From Hyphomicrobiales bacterium (GTDB lineage Bacteria > Pseudomonadota > Alphaproteobacteria > Rhizobiales > Beijerinckiaceae): a stretch of DNA of 61,158 bases. The notes below the pieces were generated by a model, which was given only the letters and a program-made list of their open reading frames with translations, did no database searches and had not been told where the DNA came from. The stretch is from the NCBI GenBank assembly GCA_019247605.1, contig JAFBAS010000008.1:1-61158 (forward strand). Reading direction: 5' to 3'. Below, one piece after another: positions 7,636 through 16,623 of the stretch (position 1 is the stretch's first letter; the number at the start of each line of letters is the position of its first letter). The position numbers and the translations under genes were made by a program.

Positions 7636-9309
7636 ATGAACGACACCTCGACTCGAAAGACACGGCGCGCCATCGTCGACGATCCCGTCGCGCTTCAAGT
7701 GGTCTGGACGCGCCTCATCGCCATCGCGGACGAGGCGGCGGCCACATTGAGGCGAACCTCCTTTTCGCCGATCGTGCGTGAATCGAATGATTTCTCCTGC
7801 GTCATCTTCGACGCCGAAGGCAACGCGGTCGCCGAGAACACGATCGGCATTCCCTCGTTCAACATGACGCTGTCGCGAACGCTCGCGCATTTTCTTTCGG
7901 TCCGCCCGGCGGTCGAGTGGCGGGAGGGAGATGTCGGCATTTGCAATGACCCTTGGCTCACCTCGGGCCATCTCCCCGACATCACCATCCTGGCGCCGGT
8001 CTTTCACAAAGGCCGGCTCATCGCCTGGACGGGCAGCATCGCGCATATGGCCGATATCGGCGGCACGCTCTGGTCGGCCGATACGCGCGAGGTGTTCGAG
8101 GAAGGCCTCCTCATCCCGCCCTTGCTCTATATGCGCGAAGGGCGCCTCAACGCCGATCTGCAAAACATCATCCGCGCCAATGTGCGCTTGCCCGACGAGG
8201 TGCTCGGAGATGTCGCGGCCCAGGTCGCGGCCGGCGAGACGGCGGCGCGCGGCTTGCGCGATCTCGTGGGGCGCGAAGCCATCGTCGATCTTTCAGCGAT
8301 CTCGCGCGAGGTCCGTGCGCGCACCGAACGCAGCATGCGCGACGCGATCGCGGCGATGCCCGACGGCATCTACGGCGCGGCGCTCGATCTCGACGGCACG
8401 GGCGAGGAAGACGTGCATCTCGAAGTCACGATCGAGATCCGGGGCGAGGAGATGTTTCTCGATTATGCCCGCACGTCGCCGCAAGTGGGACGCGCGCTAA
8501 ACACCGTGATGACCTATACCGAAGCCTATTCCTGCTACCCGTTGAAATGCGCGCTCGATCCGGGAACGCCGCGCAACGAGGGCACCTACCGGATGATCAC
8601 GGTCAAGGCGCCCGAGGGCTCGATCCTCAACCCGCGCTTCCCGGCGCCCGTGCATGCCCGCCAGCTGGTCGGCCATTGCCTCGCAGCCCTCATCTACAAG
8701 GCGCTCTCGCCGGTGCTCGGCGAGCGCATCATCGCCGAATCGGGAAGCGCGCCCACCTTGCGCGTCATCGTCTCGGGATACCGGGAGGATGAGCGGCGCT
8801 ACACCTCGATCCTCTTCATCAACGGCGGCATGGGAGCACGCTCGACGAGGGACGGCTTGTCGGCGACCTGCTTTCCCTCGAATGTCGTGTGTGGCTCGAT
8901 GGAGACCATCGAGGCTCAATCGCCACTGCGCATTTGGAAGAAGGAGCTCGCTCCCGATTCGGGCGGGCCGGGACGCTTGCGCGGCGGGTTGGGACAAGAT
9001 GTCGAGATCGAGCTCACGGGTGACCGGGCGGGTACGCTCTCGCTCCTCGTGGAGCGCGTCCGCCATCCCGCCCTCGGCGTTCTCGGCGGCCATCCGGGCG
9101 CGCCCTCGCGCGTGCGATGGAACGGCAAGGAGACCGGATTTCCGCTCAAGGGCAAGAGCCGCATCGAGCCCGGCGACCGTCTCGTCGTCCGCTACCCCGG
9201 CGGCGGCGGGTATGGCGACCCGCGCGAGCGTGACCGCGACGCGGTGCGCGAGGATGTCGCGACCGGCCTCGTCTCGGCACGCGCCGCGAAGGAGGTCTAC
9301 GGCTTATGA
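7636..9309 (+). CDS. hyuB: hydantoinase B/oxoprolinase family protein
   Basis: A 557-residue protein of the hydantoinase B family. Recognisable blocks are SFSPIVRESNDFSCVIF near the N terminus, NDPWLTSGHLPD, the central YTEAYSCYPLKCALDP, and the C-terminal glycine-rich RYPGGGGYGDPRERD typical of the family. With HyuA it forms an ATP-dependent ring-opening enzyme (N-methylhydantoinase, 5-oxoprolinase) or, in related members, an acetone/acetophenone carboxylase; the ring substrate is not predictable here. The start ATG 7636 is preferred to an in-frame TTG 15 bp upstream. The stop overlaps the start of HyuA by 4 bp (ATGA). Confidence 0.93.
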   Translation: MNDTSTRKTRRAIVDDPVALQVVWTRLIAIADEAAATLRRTSFSPIVRESNDFSCVIFDAEGNAVAENTIGIPSFNMTLSRTLAHFLSVRPAVEWREGDVGICNDPWLTSGHLPDITILAPVFHKGRLIAWTGSIAHMADIGGTLWSADTREVFEEGLLIPPLLYMREGRLNADLQNIIRANVRLPDEVLGDVAAQVAAGETAARGLRDLVGREAIVDLSAISREVRARTERSMRDAIAAMPDGIYGAALDLDGTGEEDVHLEVTIEIRGEEMFLDYARTSPQVGRALNTVMTYTEAYSCYPLKCALDPGTPRNEGTYRMITVKAPEGSILNPRFPAPVHARQLVGHCLAALIYKALSPVLGERIIAESGSAPTLRVIVSGYREDERRYTSILFINGGMGARSTRDGLSATCFPSNVVCGSMETIEAQSPLRIWKKELAPDSGGPGRLRGGLGQDVEIELTGDRAGTLSLLVERVRHPALGVLGGHPGAPSRVRWNGKETGFPLKGKSRIEPGDRLVVRYPGGGGYGDPRERDRDAVREDVATGLVSARAAKEVYGL

Positions 9310-11411
9310 CACGTTACCTCGCCGGCGCCGATGTGGGCGGCACCTTCACCGACCTTGCGCTTTACGATGCCGAGAAGCGCACACTTGCGCTCAACAAGCT
9401 GCTCACCACGCCCGATGATCCGGCGCGCGCCATCACCGGAGGGCTTGCCGCCATGCAAGCGCGCGCCGGGCAGGTCGTGCATGGCACGACGCTCGTCACC
9501 AACGCCTTGATCGAGCGGCGCGGCGCACCGGTCGGGCTCATTACGACGGAAGGGTATCGCGACGTTCTCGAGATCGGCAACGAGCTTCGCTACGACACTT
9601 TCGACCTCGGGCTCGAGCGCCCGACCCCACTCGTCACGCGGCCGCTGCGCAAGACGGTGAAGGAGCGCATCGGCGCGCGGGGCGACATCGTGCTGCCGCT
9701 CGATGAAGCTGGCGTGCGCACCGCCGCGCGCGAGCTCGCCGAAGCGGGCGTGCGCTCGCTCGCCATTGCGTTTTTCAACAGCTACCGCAATCCGGCCCAT
9801 GAGCTCGCCGCCAAGGCGATCATCGAAGCGGAAAATCCAGGCATCGCGGTCTGCACCTCGGCCGAGATCGCGCCCGAGATCCGCGAATACGAGCGCTTCT
9901 CGACGGCGGTCGCGAACGCCTATGTGGCGCCGATCGCGCAAAGCTATCTCGTCGAGCTCGAACGACGGCTCGGCGTTCCGCTCTTCATCATGCTCTCGGA
10001 CGGGGGCATCACCACGGCGCGCAACGCGAGCGACCAGCCGATCGCGCTCGTCGAATCGGGGCCGGCGGCGGGCGCGATGGGCGCCGCCTTCTTGTGCCGG
10101 CAGGCCCAGTGGGGCGACGTGATCGCCTTCGACATGGGCGGCACGACCGCGAAGATCAGCCTCATCCATGATGGGCGCCCGCACCGCAGCCATGAGCTCG
10201 AAGCTGCGCGGCTCCAACGATTCAAGAAGGGGAGCGGGCTTCCGCTTCGGCTCCCCGTGATCGAGCTCATCGAGATCGGTGCTGGCGGGGGGAGCATTGC
10301 GGCGCCCGATGGGCTCGGCCTCTTGCGCGTCGGCCCGCGCAGCGCCGGCGCCCTTCCCGGGCCGGCCTGTTACGCGCAAGGCGGCGAGGAGCCGACCGTG
10401 ACCGACGCCGACCTCGTGCGCGGCTACCTCTCGCCCGAACGCTTTCTCGGCGGCCGCATGCGGCTCGACACGCAACGGGCGCGAGAGGCGCTGAGCCACC
10501 TCGGCGGCAAGCTTGGGCTTGGCGTTGCCGAGACGGCCGCCGGGATCGCGAGCGTGGTCGACAACAACATGGCGACGGCCGCGCGCGTGCATATCGCGGA
10601 GGCCGGCACCGATCCCAGCCGCTACCGCATGGTCGCGTTCGGCGGTGCCGGGCCGGTGCATGCCTACTCGATCGCGCGGCTCTTGAATCTCAAGGAGGTG
10701 ATCTTCCCCCTCGGTGCAGGCGTCGCCTCGGCGATCGGCATGCTGGTCGCGCCACGCAGCGTCGAATATGCACGAAGCCTGATCGCCCCGCTCGATTCCC
10801 TCGAATGGCCGCTCGTCGAGGAGATCGTCGCATCGCTCGACGCGAAGGCTCGCACCGTCCTCGCAGAGGGTGGAATTGTCGATGACGAGATCGCCCGCGA
10901 GCTTTCCGCCGACATGCGCTATGCCGGCCAGGGCTTCGAGGTGAACGTGCCCCTCGACGAAAAGGCGCTCGAGCGCCATGACGCGGTCGCGTTGCAGCAT
11001 GCCTTCGATGCGCGCTACGAAGAGCGTTTCGGTCGCAATCTCGGCGCCGTGCCGGTCGAGGTCGTCTCCTGGCGCGTGCGCCTCATCGCGCCGCCGTCGG
11101 TCGACGAGATCAGGTTTCCGGAACATGCAGGCTGCGTGGACACGGGCGAGGCGCTCACCGAGCACCGTGAGGCATATTTCACGGAACTCGGCGGCTTCGT
11201 GGATACGCCCGTCCATTCCCGCTCCCGGCTCGCGCCGGGCAGTAAGATCGAAGGTCCCGCCTTGATCGAAGAGGCGGAATCGACCTGCGTGATCGGGCCA
11301 GGGGCGAGTGTCGAGGTCGACCGCTTCGGCAACCTCATCATGCGTATCGAGGCCGCCGCGCAAACCGCGAAGCCGAAGGAAGTCACAGGGGAGCGGAAAA
11401 GTAAGCGATGA
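9306..11411 (+). CDS. hyuA: hydantoinase A/oxoprolinase family protein
   Basis: A 701-residue protein with the ASKHA-type nucleotide fold. Motifs are the N-terminal phosphate loop ADVGGTFTDLALYD, HGTTLVTNALIERRG, the second phosphate loop FDMGGTTAKISLI, and the adenosine motif FGGAGPVHAYSIA. It provides the ATP-dependent activation step for the HyuB partner. It overlaps HyuB at its start and the binding-protein gene at its end, both by 4 bp, so the three products are probably made in fixed ratio. Placement of a periplasmic binding protein directly after HyuA supports the view that the imported compound, or a product of it, is the HyuAB substrate. Confidence 0.93.
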   Translation: MTRYLAGADVGGTFTDLALYDAEKRTLALNKLLTTPDDPARAITGGLAAMQARAGQVVHGTTLVTNALIERRGAPVGLITTEGYRDVLEIGNELRYDTFDLGLERPTPLVTRPLRKTVKERIGARGDIVLPLDEAGVRTAARELAEAGVRSLAIAFFNSYRNPAHELAAKAIIEAENPGIAVCTSAEIAPEIREYERFSTAVANAYVAPIAQSYLVELERRLGVPLFIMLSDGGITTARNASDQPIALVESGPAAGAMGAAFLCRQAQWGDVIAFDMGGTTAKISLIHDGRPHRSHELEAARLQRFKKGSGLPLRLPVIELIEIGAGGGSIAAPDGLGLLRVGPRSAGALPGPACYAQGGEEPTVTDADLVRGYLSPERFLGGRMRLDTQRAREALSHLGGKLGLGVAETAAGIASVVDNNMATAARVHIAEAGTDPSRYRMVAFGGAGPVHAYSIARLLNLKEVIFPLGAGVASAIGMLVAPRSVEYARSLIAPLDSLEWPLVEEIVASLDAKARTVLAEGGIVDDEIARELSADMRYAGQGFEVNVPLDEKALERHDAVALQHAFDARYEERFGRNLGAVPVEVVSWRVRLIAPPSVDEIRFPEHAGCVDTGEALTEHREAYFTELGGFVDTPVHSRSRLAPGSKIEGPALIEEAESTCVIGPGASVEVDRFGNLIMRIEAAAQTAKPKEVTGERKSKR

Positions 11412-12502
11412 TGAACTTGAAGAATGCTCGTGGCGGCTCAGGCGTGGGGAAGATATTCCGCACCGGCATCGCGCTCTGCGCGATGCTCGCCCTCCTTGCG
11501 CTCACTCCCGCCAAGGCCCAAAGCCCAGTTGTGGAGGGCGAGACGATCGGCACAGACGAACTCGTGAAGGCCGCCTGCGCCGAAGGCCAGATCGTCCTCT
11601 ACACGGCGCAAAGCGATGCCGATGAACGCGCCATCATCGCGCCCTTCGTTCAACAATTCCCTTGCGTCAAGGTCTCGATCATCAGCGCGGTGACCGGCCG
11701 TCTTTACGAGCGCATCGCCACGGAAGCAACGGCTGGAAAGACGCAAGGCGATGTGGCGATCGTTACCGACGAAGCGCTGACGCAACAACTGATCGACGCA
11801 AAGCTCGCGCGGCCCTGGACGCCGCCGATGAGCGCAAGCTATCCGGCAAACGCCAAGGCGCAAGGCTGGTGGTACGCAGCTTCGGGATCCCTGATGTACC
11901 CCTTCTACAACACGGGCCTCGTACAGGAAGCCGAGGCGCCGAAAAGCTGGAAGGACGTGCTCGATCCGAAATGGAAAGGAAAGATCGCGAGCTCGCCGAT
12001 CTCGATCGGCGGCACCGCTTGGTTGCAATACGCGTTCCTGCTCGATCATTTCGGCGCCGAGTTTCTCAAAGGCTTCGTGGCGCAGCAGCCGAAGCTCTTC
12101 ACCGCCTACAACCCCGCGGTGCTCGCCGTGGCGCGAGGCGAATCTGTGATCGGGGTCGGCGCCGCCGTCAACGAATATCCGGCGCGCGTCGGCCAAGGCG
12201 CACCGCTGAAGCCTGTCTACCCGCCGGAGGGCCTGCCCTACACCAACTACCCGATGATCCAGCTCGCCGGCGCGCCGCATCCGCATGCGGGCGAGCTCTT
12301 CGGCAATTGGTATCTCTCGAAGCTCGGCCAATCCCAGCTCGTGAAGACGCGCGGCGCCTATTCGGTGCGCGCCGATGTCGCGCCCGCACCCGGCAACCCG
12401 CCGCTCGCCGAGGTGAAGCCGTGGAACCCAGGCCATGATGCGATCCTCGAGCGGCACGACGCCGTGATCGAGGAGGTAACCCGGATTTTTGAGGGGCGGT
12501 GA
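11408..12502 (+). CDS. extracellular solute-binding protein (FbpA-like family)
   Basis: A 364-residue protein with an N-terminal signal peptide (about 1-38; hydrophobic FRTGIALCAMLALLALTPAKA then QS). The mature part begins with the family pattern IVLYTAQSDADERAIIAPF and includes PKSWKDVLDPKWKGKI, which is typical of the iron/phosphonate/thiamine-binding class of ABC receptors. It is the last gene of the operon, far from the ATPase and permease genes at its head, yet it is linked to them by a chain of short gaps and overlaps. It should deliver the substrate to the 3657-5411 permease. The ligand cannot be told from sequence. Confidence 0.9.
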   Translation: MMNLKNARGGSGVGKIFRTGIALCAMLALLALTPAKAQSPVVEGETIGTDELVKAACAEGQIVLYTAQSDADERAIIAPFVQQFPCVKVSIISAVTGRLYERIATEATAGKTQGDVAIVTDEALTQQLIDAKLARPWTPPMSASYPANAKAQGWWYAASGSLMYPFYNTGLVQEAEAPKSWKDVLDPKWKGKIASSPISIGGTAWLQYAFLLDHFGAEFLKGFVAQQPKLFTAYNPAVLAVARGESVIGVGAAVNEYPARVGQGAPLKPVYPPEGLPYTNYPMIQLAGAPHPHAGELFGNWYLSKLGQSQLVKTRGAYSVRADVAPAPGNPPLAEVKPWNPGHDAILERHDAVIEEVTRIFEGR

Positions 12503-12523
12503 CGGGTTCGGATGAGGTGGGGC

Positions 12524-12551
12524 TTGACAGTGTAAAATCATGTTTTACATT
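12524..12551 (+). promoter_or_regulatory. higBA promoter with palindromic operator
   Basis: A consensus -35 box TTGACA (12524-12529) is followed by a perfect inverted repeat TGTAAAA-TCATG-TTTTACA (12531-12549) that covers the spacer and reaches a weak -10 (TACATT, 12546-12551, 16-bp spacing). An operator overlapping the promoter fits autorepression by the HigA antitoxin, as known for this family. Confidence 0.65.
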
Positions 12552-12568
12552 GACGTGAGCGATGTGCA

Positions 12569-12847
12569 GTGATCGTCAGTTTTCGGCATAAGGGATTACA
12601 GGCCCTCTTTGAGGCCGATAACACCAGAGGCGTGAACGCCGAGCACGTTCGTAAATTGAAACAGATTTTGGCCTTGCTCAACGTTGCCGGCACAATTCAG
12701 GATATGGACTATGAGACGTTTCGGCTTCACCCGCTGAAGGGTGATCTCAAGGGCTGGTGGTCGGTGACTGTGCGCGCCAACTGGCGCGTGATTTTCCGAT
12801 TCGATGACGGCAGGGCCTTGCATATCGACCTCGTCGATTATCATTAA
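12569..12847 (+). CDS. higB: HigB-family toxin (RelE-like mRNA interferase)
   Basis: A 92-residue protein matching the HigB/plasmid-maintenance killer family along its length: FRHKGLQALFEADNTRGVN at the N terminus, the central RLHPLKGDLKGWWSVTV, and the C-terminal ANWRVIFRFDDG...VDYH. Members cleave mRNA on the ribosome. The toxin precedes the antitoxin, the usual order for higBA. The start is GTG 12569. A palindromic operator lies just upstream and the HigA gene follows after 16 bp. Confidence 0.92.
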   Translation: MIVSFRHKGLQALFEADNTRGVNAEHVRKLKQILALLNVAGTIQDMDYETFRLHPLKGDLKGWWSVTVRANWRVIFRFDDGRALHIDLVDYH

Positions 12848-12863
12848 AGGAGAGTAATCCGAC

Positions 12864-13157
12864 ATGCTCACGATGAAGACCCCTCCGCACCCAGGCGAGA
12901 TGATCGGCGACAGCCTCGAGGAGATGGGCGTAACGGTCGTCGACGCGGCGAAGGCGCTCGGCGTGACCCGCCAACAGCTCCATAATGTGATCGCTGGCCG
13001 TAGCGCGATCGTGCCGGAGATGGCCTATCGGCTCGAAAAGGTTCTCGGCAGCACGGCAGATGCCTGGCTTCGGCTACAGGCGGCCCATGAGCTCGCTCAG
13101 GTGAGGGCGCGCGCCTCGCAGATCAAGGTCGGGAAGTTAAGGCGGAAAGTGGCTTAA
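12864..13157 (+). CDS. higA: HigA-family antitoxin (XRE helix-turn-helix)
   Basis: A 97-residue protein beginning with the family hallmark PPHPGEMIGDSLEEMG, followed by an XRE-type helix-turn-helix (VVDAAKALGVTRQQLHNVIAG) and the conserved ALGVTRQ...PEMAYRLEKVLGSTADAWLRLQ. It neutralises HigB and should repress the operon through the palindrome at 12531-12549. A strong ribosome-binding site (AAAGGAGAG) lies about 10 nt before the ATG. Confidence 0.93.
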   Translation: MLTMKTPPHPGEMIGDSLEEMGVTVVDAAKALGVTRQQLHNVIAGRSAIVPEMAYRLEKVLGSTADAWLRLQAAHELAQVRARASQIKVGKLRRKVA

Positions 13158-13177
13158 GCCGAGGACGAATAATCGCG

Positions 13178-13750
13178 ATGATTCTCGAAGATAGCACCTA
13201 TAGTGTGGTAAAGGATTTCGCCGGACCTGCCGCAACGTTCTTTGCAGCGATGTCAGCTCTTTTTTACGTACGGCGCCAGACACTAACCGCCGAAAAGCAG
13301 GCTGAAACAGCCCTTGATCAACTTCGCTACAATCTCTTTGAAAGACGCTACGCGATTTATAATGATATAAAATCGTTCCTCCACCTGCTTCTCAAACATT
13401 CAAATAATTATGATTTTGATGAGTTAAAAATTGTTGAGCACTATGTTGTCATGGATGAAGCATCTTTCTTTTTTCCACCAGATATTTGTATATACATCAA
13501 AAAACTTAAAAATGACTGCAAATCTCTTATAAATATGACTGAGCAACAACTTCCAAGATCTCCCCGCTATACCCAAGCTAAAAGTCAACTCGCATTTCAC
13601 CTACAGCAACTACCTAGCCGGTTCCAGAAAGAGTTGCGCTTTAAGCAGCTTACAAGGGCACGGCCAAATTATTGGCGAAGACTATATAACAAGTTATACT
13701 GGTTCATAACTTATGATCCTTTTCTCGCTAAGGTGTGGAGAGAACGCTAA
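13178..13750 (+). CDS. hypothetical protein with one N-terminal membrane segment, AT-rich
   Basis: I do not recognise a family. The 190-residue product has one probable membrane segment (about 13-30, FAGPAATFFAAMSALFYV) followed by a charged, largely helical cytoplasmic part with QTLTAEKQAETALDQLRYN, a stretch seen in many small single-pass proteins of unknown role. The gene is strikingly AT-rich with many AAA/AAT/TTT/ATA codons, unlike every neighbour, and it lies 20 bp after higA. This suggests acquisition together with the toxin-antitoxin pair as a small island. A role in phage defence or TA function is possible but not supported by any motif. Confidence 0.75.
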   Translation: MILEDSTYSVVKDFAGPAATFFAAMSALFYVRRQTLTAEKQAETALDQLRYNLFERRYAIYNDIKSFLHLLLKHSNNYDFDELKIVEHYVVMDEASFFFPPDICIYIKKLKNDCKSLINMTEQQLPRSPRYTQAKSQLAFHLQQLPSRFQKELRFKQLTRARPNYWRRLYNKLYWFITYDPFLAKVWRER

Positions 13751-13771
13751 GCTGATCCACCCAACGCGACC

Positions 13772-13794
13772 ACCTTCTCCCTACGAGAGAAGGT
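13772..13794. terminator. hairpin between convergent genes
   Basis: ACCTTCTC and GAGAAGGT form a perfect 8-bp stem with a 7-nt loop between the AT-rich gene and the convergent threonine-aldolase-like gene. No U-run follows on either strand, so termination strength is uncertain. Confidence 0.5.
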
Positions 13795-13812
13795 CCATCT
13801 GAGCGTCGGCTC

Positions 13813-14889
13813 TCACGAAGCCGCGTGCGCGGGCGTCCCACCGGCAAAACGTGCATGCACCTCGCGGAAAGCCGAAAGCGCGCGCTCGACATCGCCGTCT
13901 CCGATATGGCGATGCGTGAGGAGGCGAATTCGCTTCGGCTTCGTCGGGCCGACGAGGATACCGCGTTCCTTGAGCGCCAAGGCCCATTCGGGGGAAGGGC
14001 GAGCATGCCGCGAAAGGTCGACGTTCACAATGTTGGTTTCGACGTCGCGCGGATCGGAAAAGCTTTGGTCGAGCGCCGCGAGGCCGCGCGCCAATTCCTT
14101 GGCGCGGCGGTGGTCCTCGGCGAGACGCTCGATCATCTCCTCGAGCGCCACGATGCCGGCCGCCGCGACGACGCCCGCCTGGCGCAAATTACCGCCCACC
14201 ATGCGCCGAAACGCGCGTGCGCGATCGATGAAGGCGGCCGGGCCGCAGAGCAGCGAGCCGATCGGAGCGCTCAAGCCCTTGGAGACGCAAAACCCGACCG
14301 AGTCGCCGAAGGAGGCGACACGGCTCGCCGGCACGCCGAGCGCATGGGCCGCGTTGAAGAGCCGCGCCCCGTCGATATGCACCGGAACCCCGCGCTCGCG
14401 CGCGAGCTTCTGCACGGCACCCATGTGCTCGAGCGAGGGCACCGTGCCGCCCGCATCGTTGTGGCTCGTCTCGATCGCGACGAGACCGGTCGCGAGCCGG
14501 TTATGAGCGAGGCCTGGGCTCAAGGACTCGCGCAGCGCCTCGAGGTCGATCGCGCCGCGCGGCGCGGGAAGCTCGCGATGGAACAAGCTCGCGAGCCCGG
14601 CAACGCCGCCCATCTCGGTGCGCGAGATATGGCTGCCTGCGCTCACCAGCACCTCCACGCCCCTCCCCGTATGCGCGAGAAGCGCCACGAGATTGGCCAT
14701 GGTGCCGCTCGGCAGGAAAAGGCCTGCTTCCTTGCCGGTGCGCTCGACGCCGAGCGCCTCGAGGCGCTTCACCGTCGGGTCGCCGTCGCGTGAATCATCC
14801 CCGAGCGGAGCGCTCGCCATCGCTTCGTGCATTCGCTCGGTCGGCAAAGTTACCGTGTCGCTGCGAAGATCGATTGGGCTCGTGGTCAT
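13813..14889 (-). CDS. ltaE: PLP-dependent beta-eliminating lyase, low-specificity L-threonine aldolase-like
   Basis: A 358-residue fold-type I PLP enzyme. It starts with LRSDTVTLPTERMHEAM, the conserved opening of threonine aldolases. PLP-site features are the HIDGARLFNAA aspartate motif and the PLP lysine in GFCVSKGLSAPIGS. The family cleaves L-threonine or other beta-hydroxy amino acids to glycine and an aldehyde. The gene is the last of a minus-strand operon after a binding protein, an ATPase and a permease, which suggests that its real substrate may be an imported beta-hydroxy amino acid or a related compound rather than threonine. Confidence 0.88.
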   Translation of the reverse strand: MTTSPIDLRSDTVTLPTERMHEAMASAPLGDDSRDGDPTVKRLEALGVERTGKEAGLFLPSGTMANLVALLAHTGRGVEVLVSAGSHISRTEMGGVAGLASLFHRELPAPRGAIDLEALRESLSPGLAHNRLATGLVAIETSHNDAGGTVPSLEHMGAVQKLARERGVPVHIDGARLFNAAHALGVPASRVASFGDSVGFCVSKGLSAPIGSLLCGPAAFIDRARAFRRMVGGNLRQAGVVAAAGIVALEEMIERLAEDHRRAKELARGLAALDQSFSDPRDVETNIVNVDLSRHARPSPEWALALKERGILVGPTKPKRIRLLTHRHIGDGDVERALSAFREVHARFAGGTPAHAAS

Positions 14890-14904
14890 GACAAAGCTCC
14901 GTGA

Positions 14905-16563
14905 TCAGAGAAGCGAGGCTTCGTAGCGGCGCAAAAGCCGATAGACGAGCGCCAGCGGAACGAGCGTGATCACGATGAGGAGCGAGGCGGCGGCCACCGC
15001 CGTACCGGCACCCGTGCCTTCCAGGGCCTGGAACATGACCACGGTGAGAGTTTGCCATTCTCCGCTGTAGAGCACCACCGTGGCGCTGAGCTCGGACGAT
15101 ACCGTCACCCAGGTGAGCACCATGCCGCCGATGATGCCTCCGAGCATCAAAGGCACGGTGAGGCGCGCGAAGGTCATCACGGGCGAGACGCCGAGATTGA
15201 CCGAAGCCTCCTCGAGGCTCGGATCGATCTGATGCAAGACACTTGCAGAGGAGCGCACGCTGAACGGCAGCTTGCGCACCACATAGGCGATGACCATGAT
15301 CAGCCAGCCTCCGGTGAGCACGAGCCAACCCGAGTTGAACGAGATGATCAAGCCGATGCCGAGCACCGTTCCGGCTACGGCGAAGGGCATGGTCGAGACG
15401 ATCTCGAGAAGGTTCGTGAGCGTGGAGCGAAAGCGCGTGATCGCGTAACCGATGGGCACGCCGATCAGCGCGGCGACGAGGGCTGCGAGGCCCGAAAGCA
15501 TCAAGGTGTTCTCGAGCGGACGCGCCGAGCGGCCGAGGAGATCGGCGAAATTGTCGAGGCTGAAACCGCCCTGCAGCACGGGCCCGCGAAATTTCATGAA
15601 CGAGAGCACGACCACCGCGAAAAAGGGAAAGAGCGACAAGAGGACCACGGCCCAGCAAGCGGCGCTCGCGACGAGCCGAGATCCCGATCCGATCGCGATG
15701 ATCGGGGGGCTGCGTCTTGCGCCCGTGGCAAAGCGTCGGCGCGCGAGATAATGGCGCTGAATGAGAAGCACGAGCGCGGTCGAGACGATGAGGAGCACGC
15801 CCAGCACGCCGGCCGATGAAGGGTTCTGATCGGTCTCGCCGACGAAAAGCTTGAACGCTTCAACCGAGAGGATGGGTTTGTCCTCGGCAAGCACGATCGG
15901 CACGCCGAAATTCTCGAGCGTCTCGATGAAGACGAGAAGCGCGCCCGAGAGCACCGAGGGGATGACGATCGGCAAGGTCACGGTCCAGAAGCCACGCCAG
16001 CGCGAGGCGCCGAGATTGTGGCTCGCCTCCTCGACCGAGACGTCGATCGCCTTGAGGCCGGCAAGCGTCGGCAGGAGCACATAGGGGTAAAGCGTGAGCG
16101 TGTAGACCGCGATGATGCCAGGCGCGCCATAGATCGAGCCGAACGGAATGCCGAGATCGCGAAGGGCTTGTGTGGCGAGCCCGGCGCGCCCGAACATGAG
16201 CAAAAGCGCATAGGCGCTTACGAAACTCGGCAGGATGAGCGGCAGGACGACGAGGCTGAGCAGCACCGATTTTCCGATGATCGGGAAGCGCGCAAGCGCG
16301 AAGGCGAGGGGCACGGCGACGAGGACCGCAAGGAGCGTGGCGAGCGCGCCGATCTCGAAGCTGTTCGCGACAGCCTGCTGATAAAAGGCGCTCCCGAGAA
16401 TCTTGATGTAGTTCGCCAGCGTGAGATGCACGCCTTGCCGGTCGAGAAAACTGGCGCTGAAAATGCGCGAAAGGGGAAAGAGGAAGAAGACGGAAAGAAG
16501 CGCAAGCCCAAGCACGGTGACGAGAAGGGGGAAGCGTTGGCGTGGGGCCGCAAAAATCGTCAT
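14905..16563 (-). CDS. ABC transporter permease, fused two-core type (FbpB-like)
   Basis: A 552-residue membrane protein with two homologous halves. The EAA loops are EEASHNLGASRWRGFWTV and EEASVNLGVSPVMTFARL. The N terminus (RQRFPLLVTVLGLALLSVFFLFPLSRIF) carries the first membrane segment. It is the membrane channel of the second FbpABC-type importer in the window, 15 nt before the threonine-aldolase-like gene and 60 nt after the ATPase gene in the direction of transcription. It is clearly a different protein from the permease at 3657-5411. Confidence 0.92.
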   Translation of the reverse strand: MTIFAAPRQRFPLLVTVLGLALLSVFFLFPLSRIFSASFLDRQGVHLTLANYIKILGSAFYQQAVANSFEIGALATLLAVLVAVPLAFALARFPIIGKSVLLSLVVLPLILPSFVSAYALLLMFGRAGLATQALRDLGIPFGSIYGAPGIIAVYTLTLYPYVLLPTLAGLKAIDVSVEEASHNLGASRWRGFWTVTLPIVIPSVLSGALLVFIETLENFGVPIVLAEDKPILSVEAFKLFVGETDQNPSSAGVLGVLLIVSTALVLLIQRHYLARRRFATGARRSPPIIAIGSGSRLVASAACWAVVLLSLFPFFAVVVLSFMKFRGPVLQGGFSLDNFADLLGRSARPLENTLMLSGLAALVAALIGVPIGYAITRFRSTLTNLLEIVSTMPFAVAGTVLGIGLIISFNSGWLVLTGGWLIMVIAYVVRKLPFSVRSSASVLHQIDPSLEEASVNLGVSPVMTFARLTVPLMLGGIIGGMVLTWVTVSSELSATVVLYSGEWQTLTVVMFQALEGTGAGTAVAAASLLIVITLVPLALVYRLLRRYEASLL

Positions 16564-16623
16564 GGGCTCAAGACTTCGTGCAAGGCCGACGTGCGGGACG
16601 TGGCGGACGCGCGCCGCACCGCT

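Noticed and set aside
9297-11363. Long open frame (about 688 codons) antisense to hyuA
   Set aside because: It is the mirror of a strongly supported gene in high-GC DNA; its translation is Arg/Asp/His-rich with no family motif. Similar long antisense frames at 3690-5498 and 44826-46490 were rejected for the same reason.
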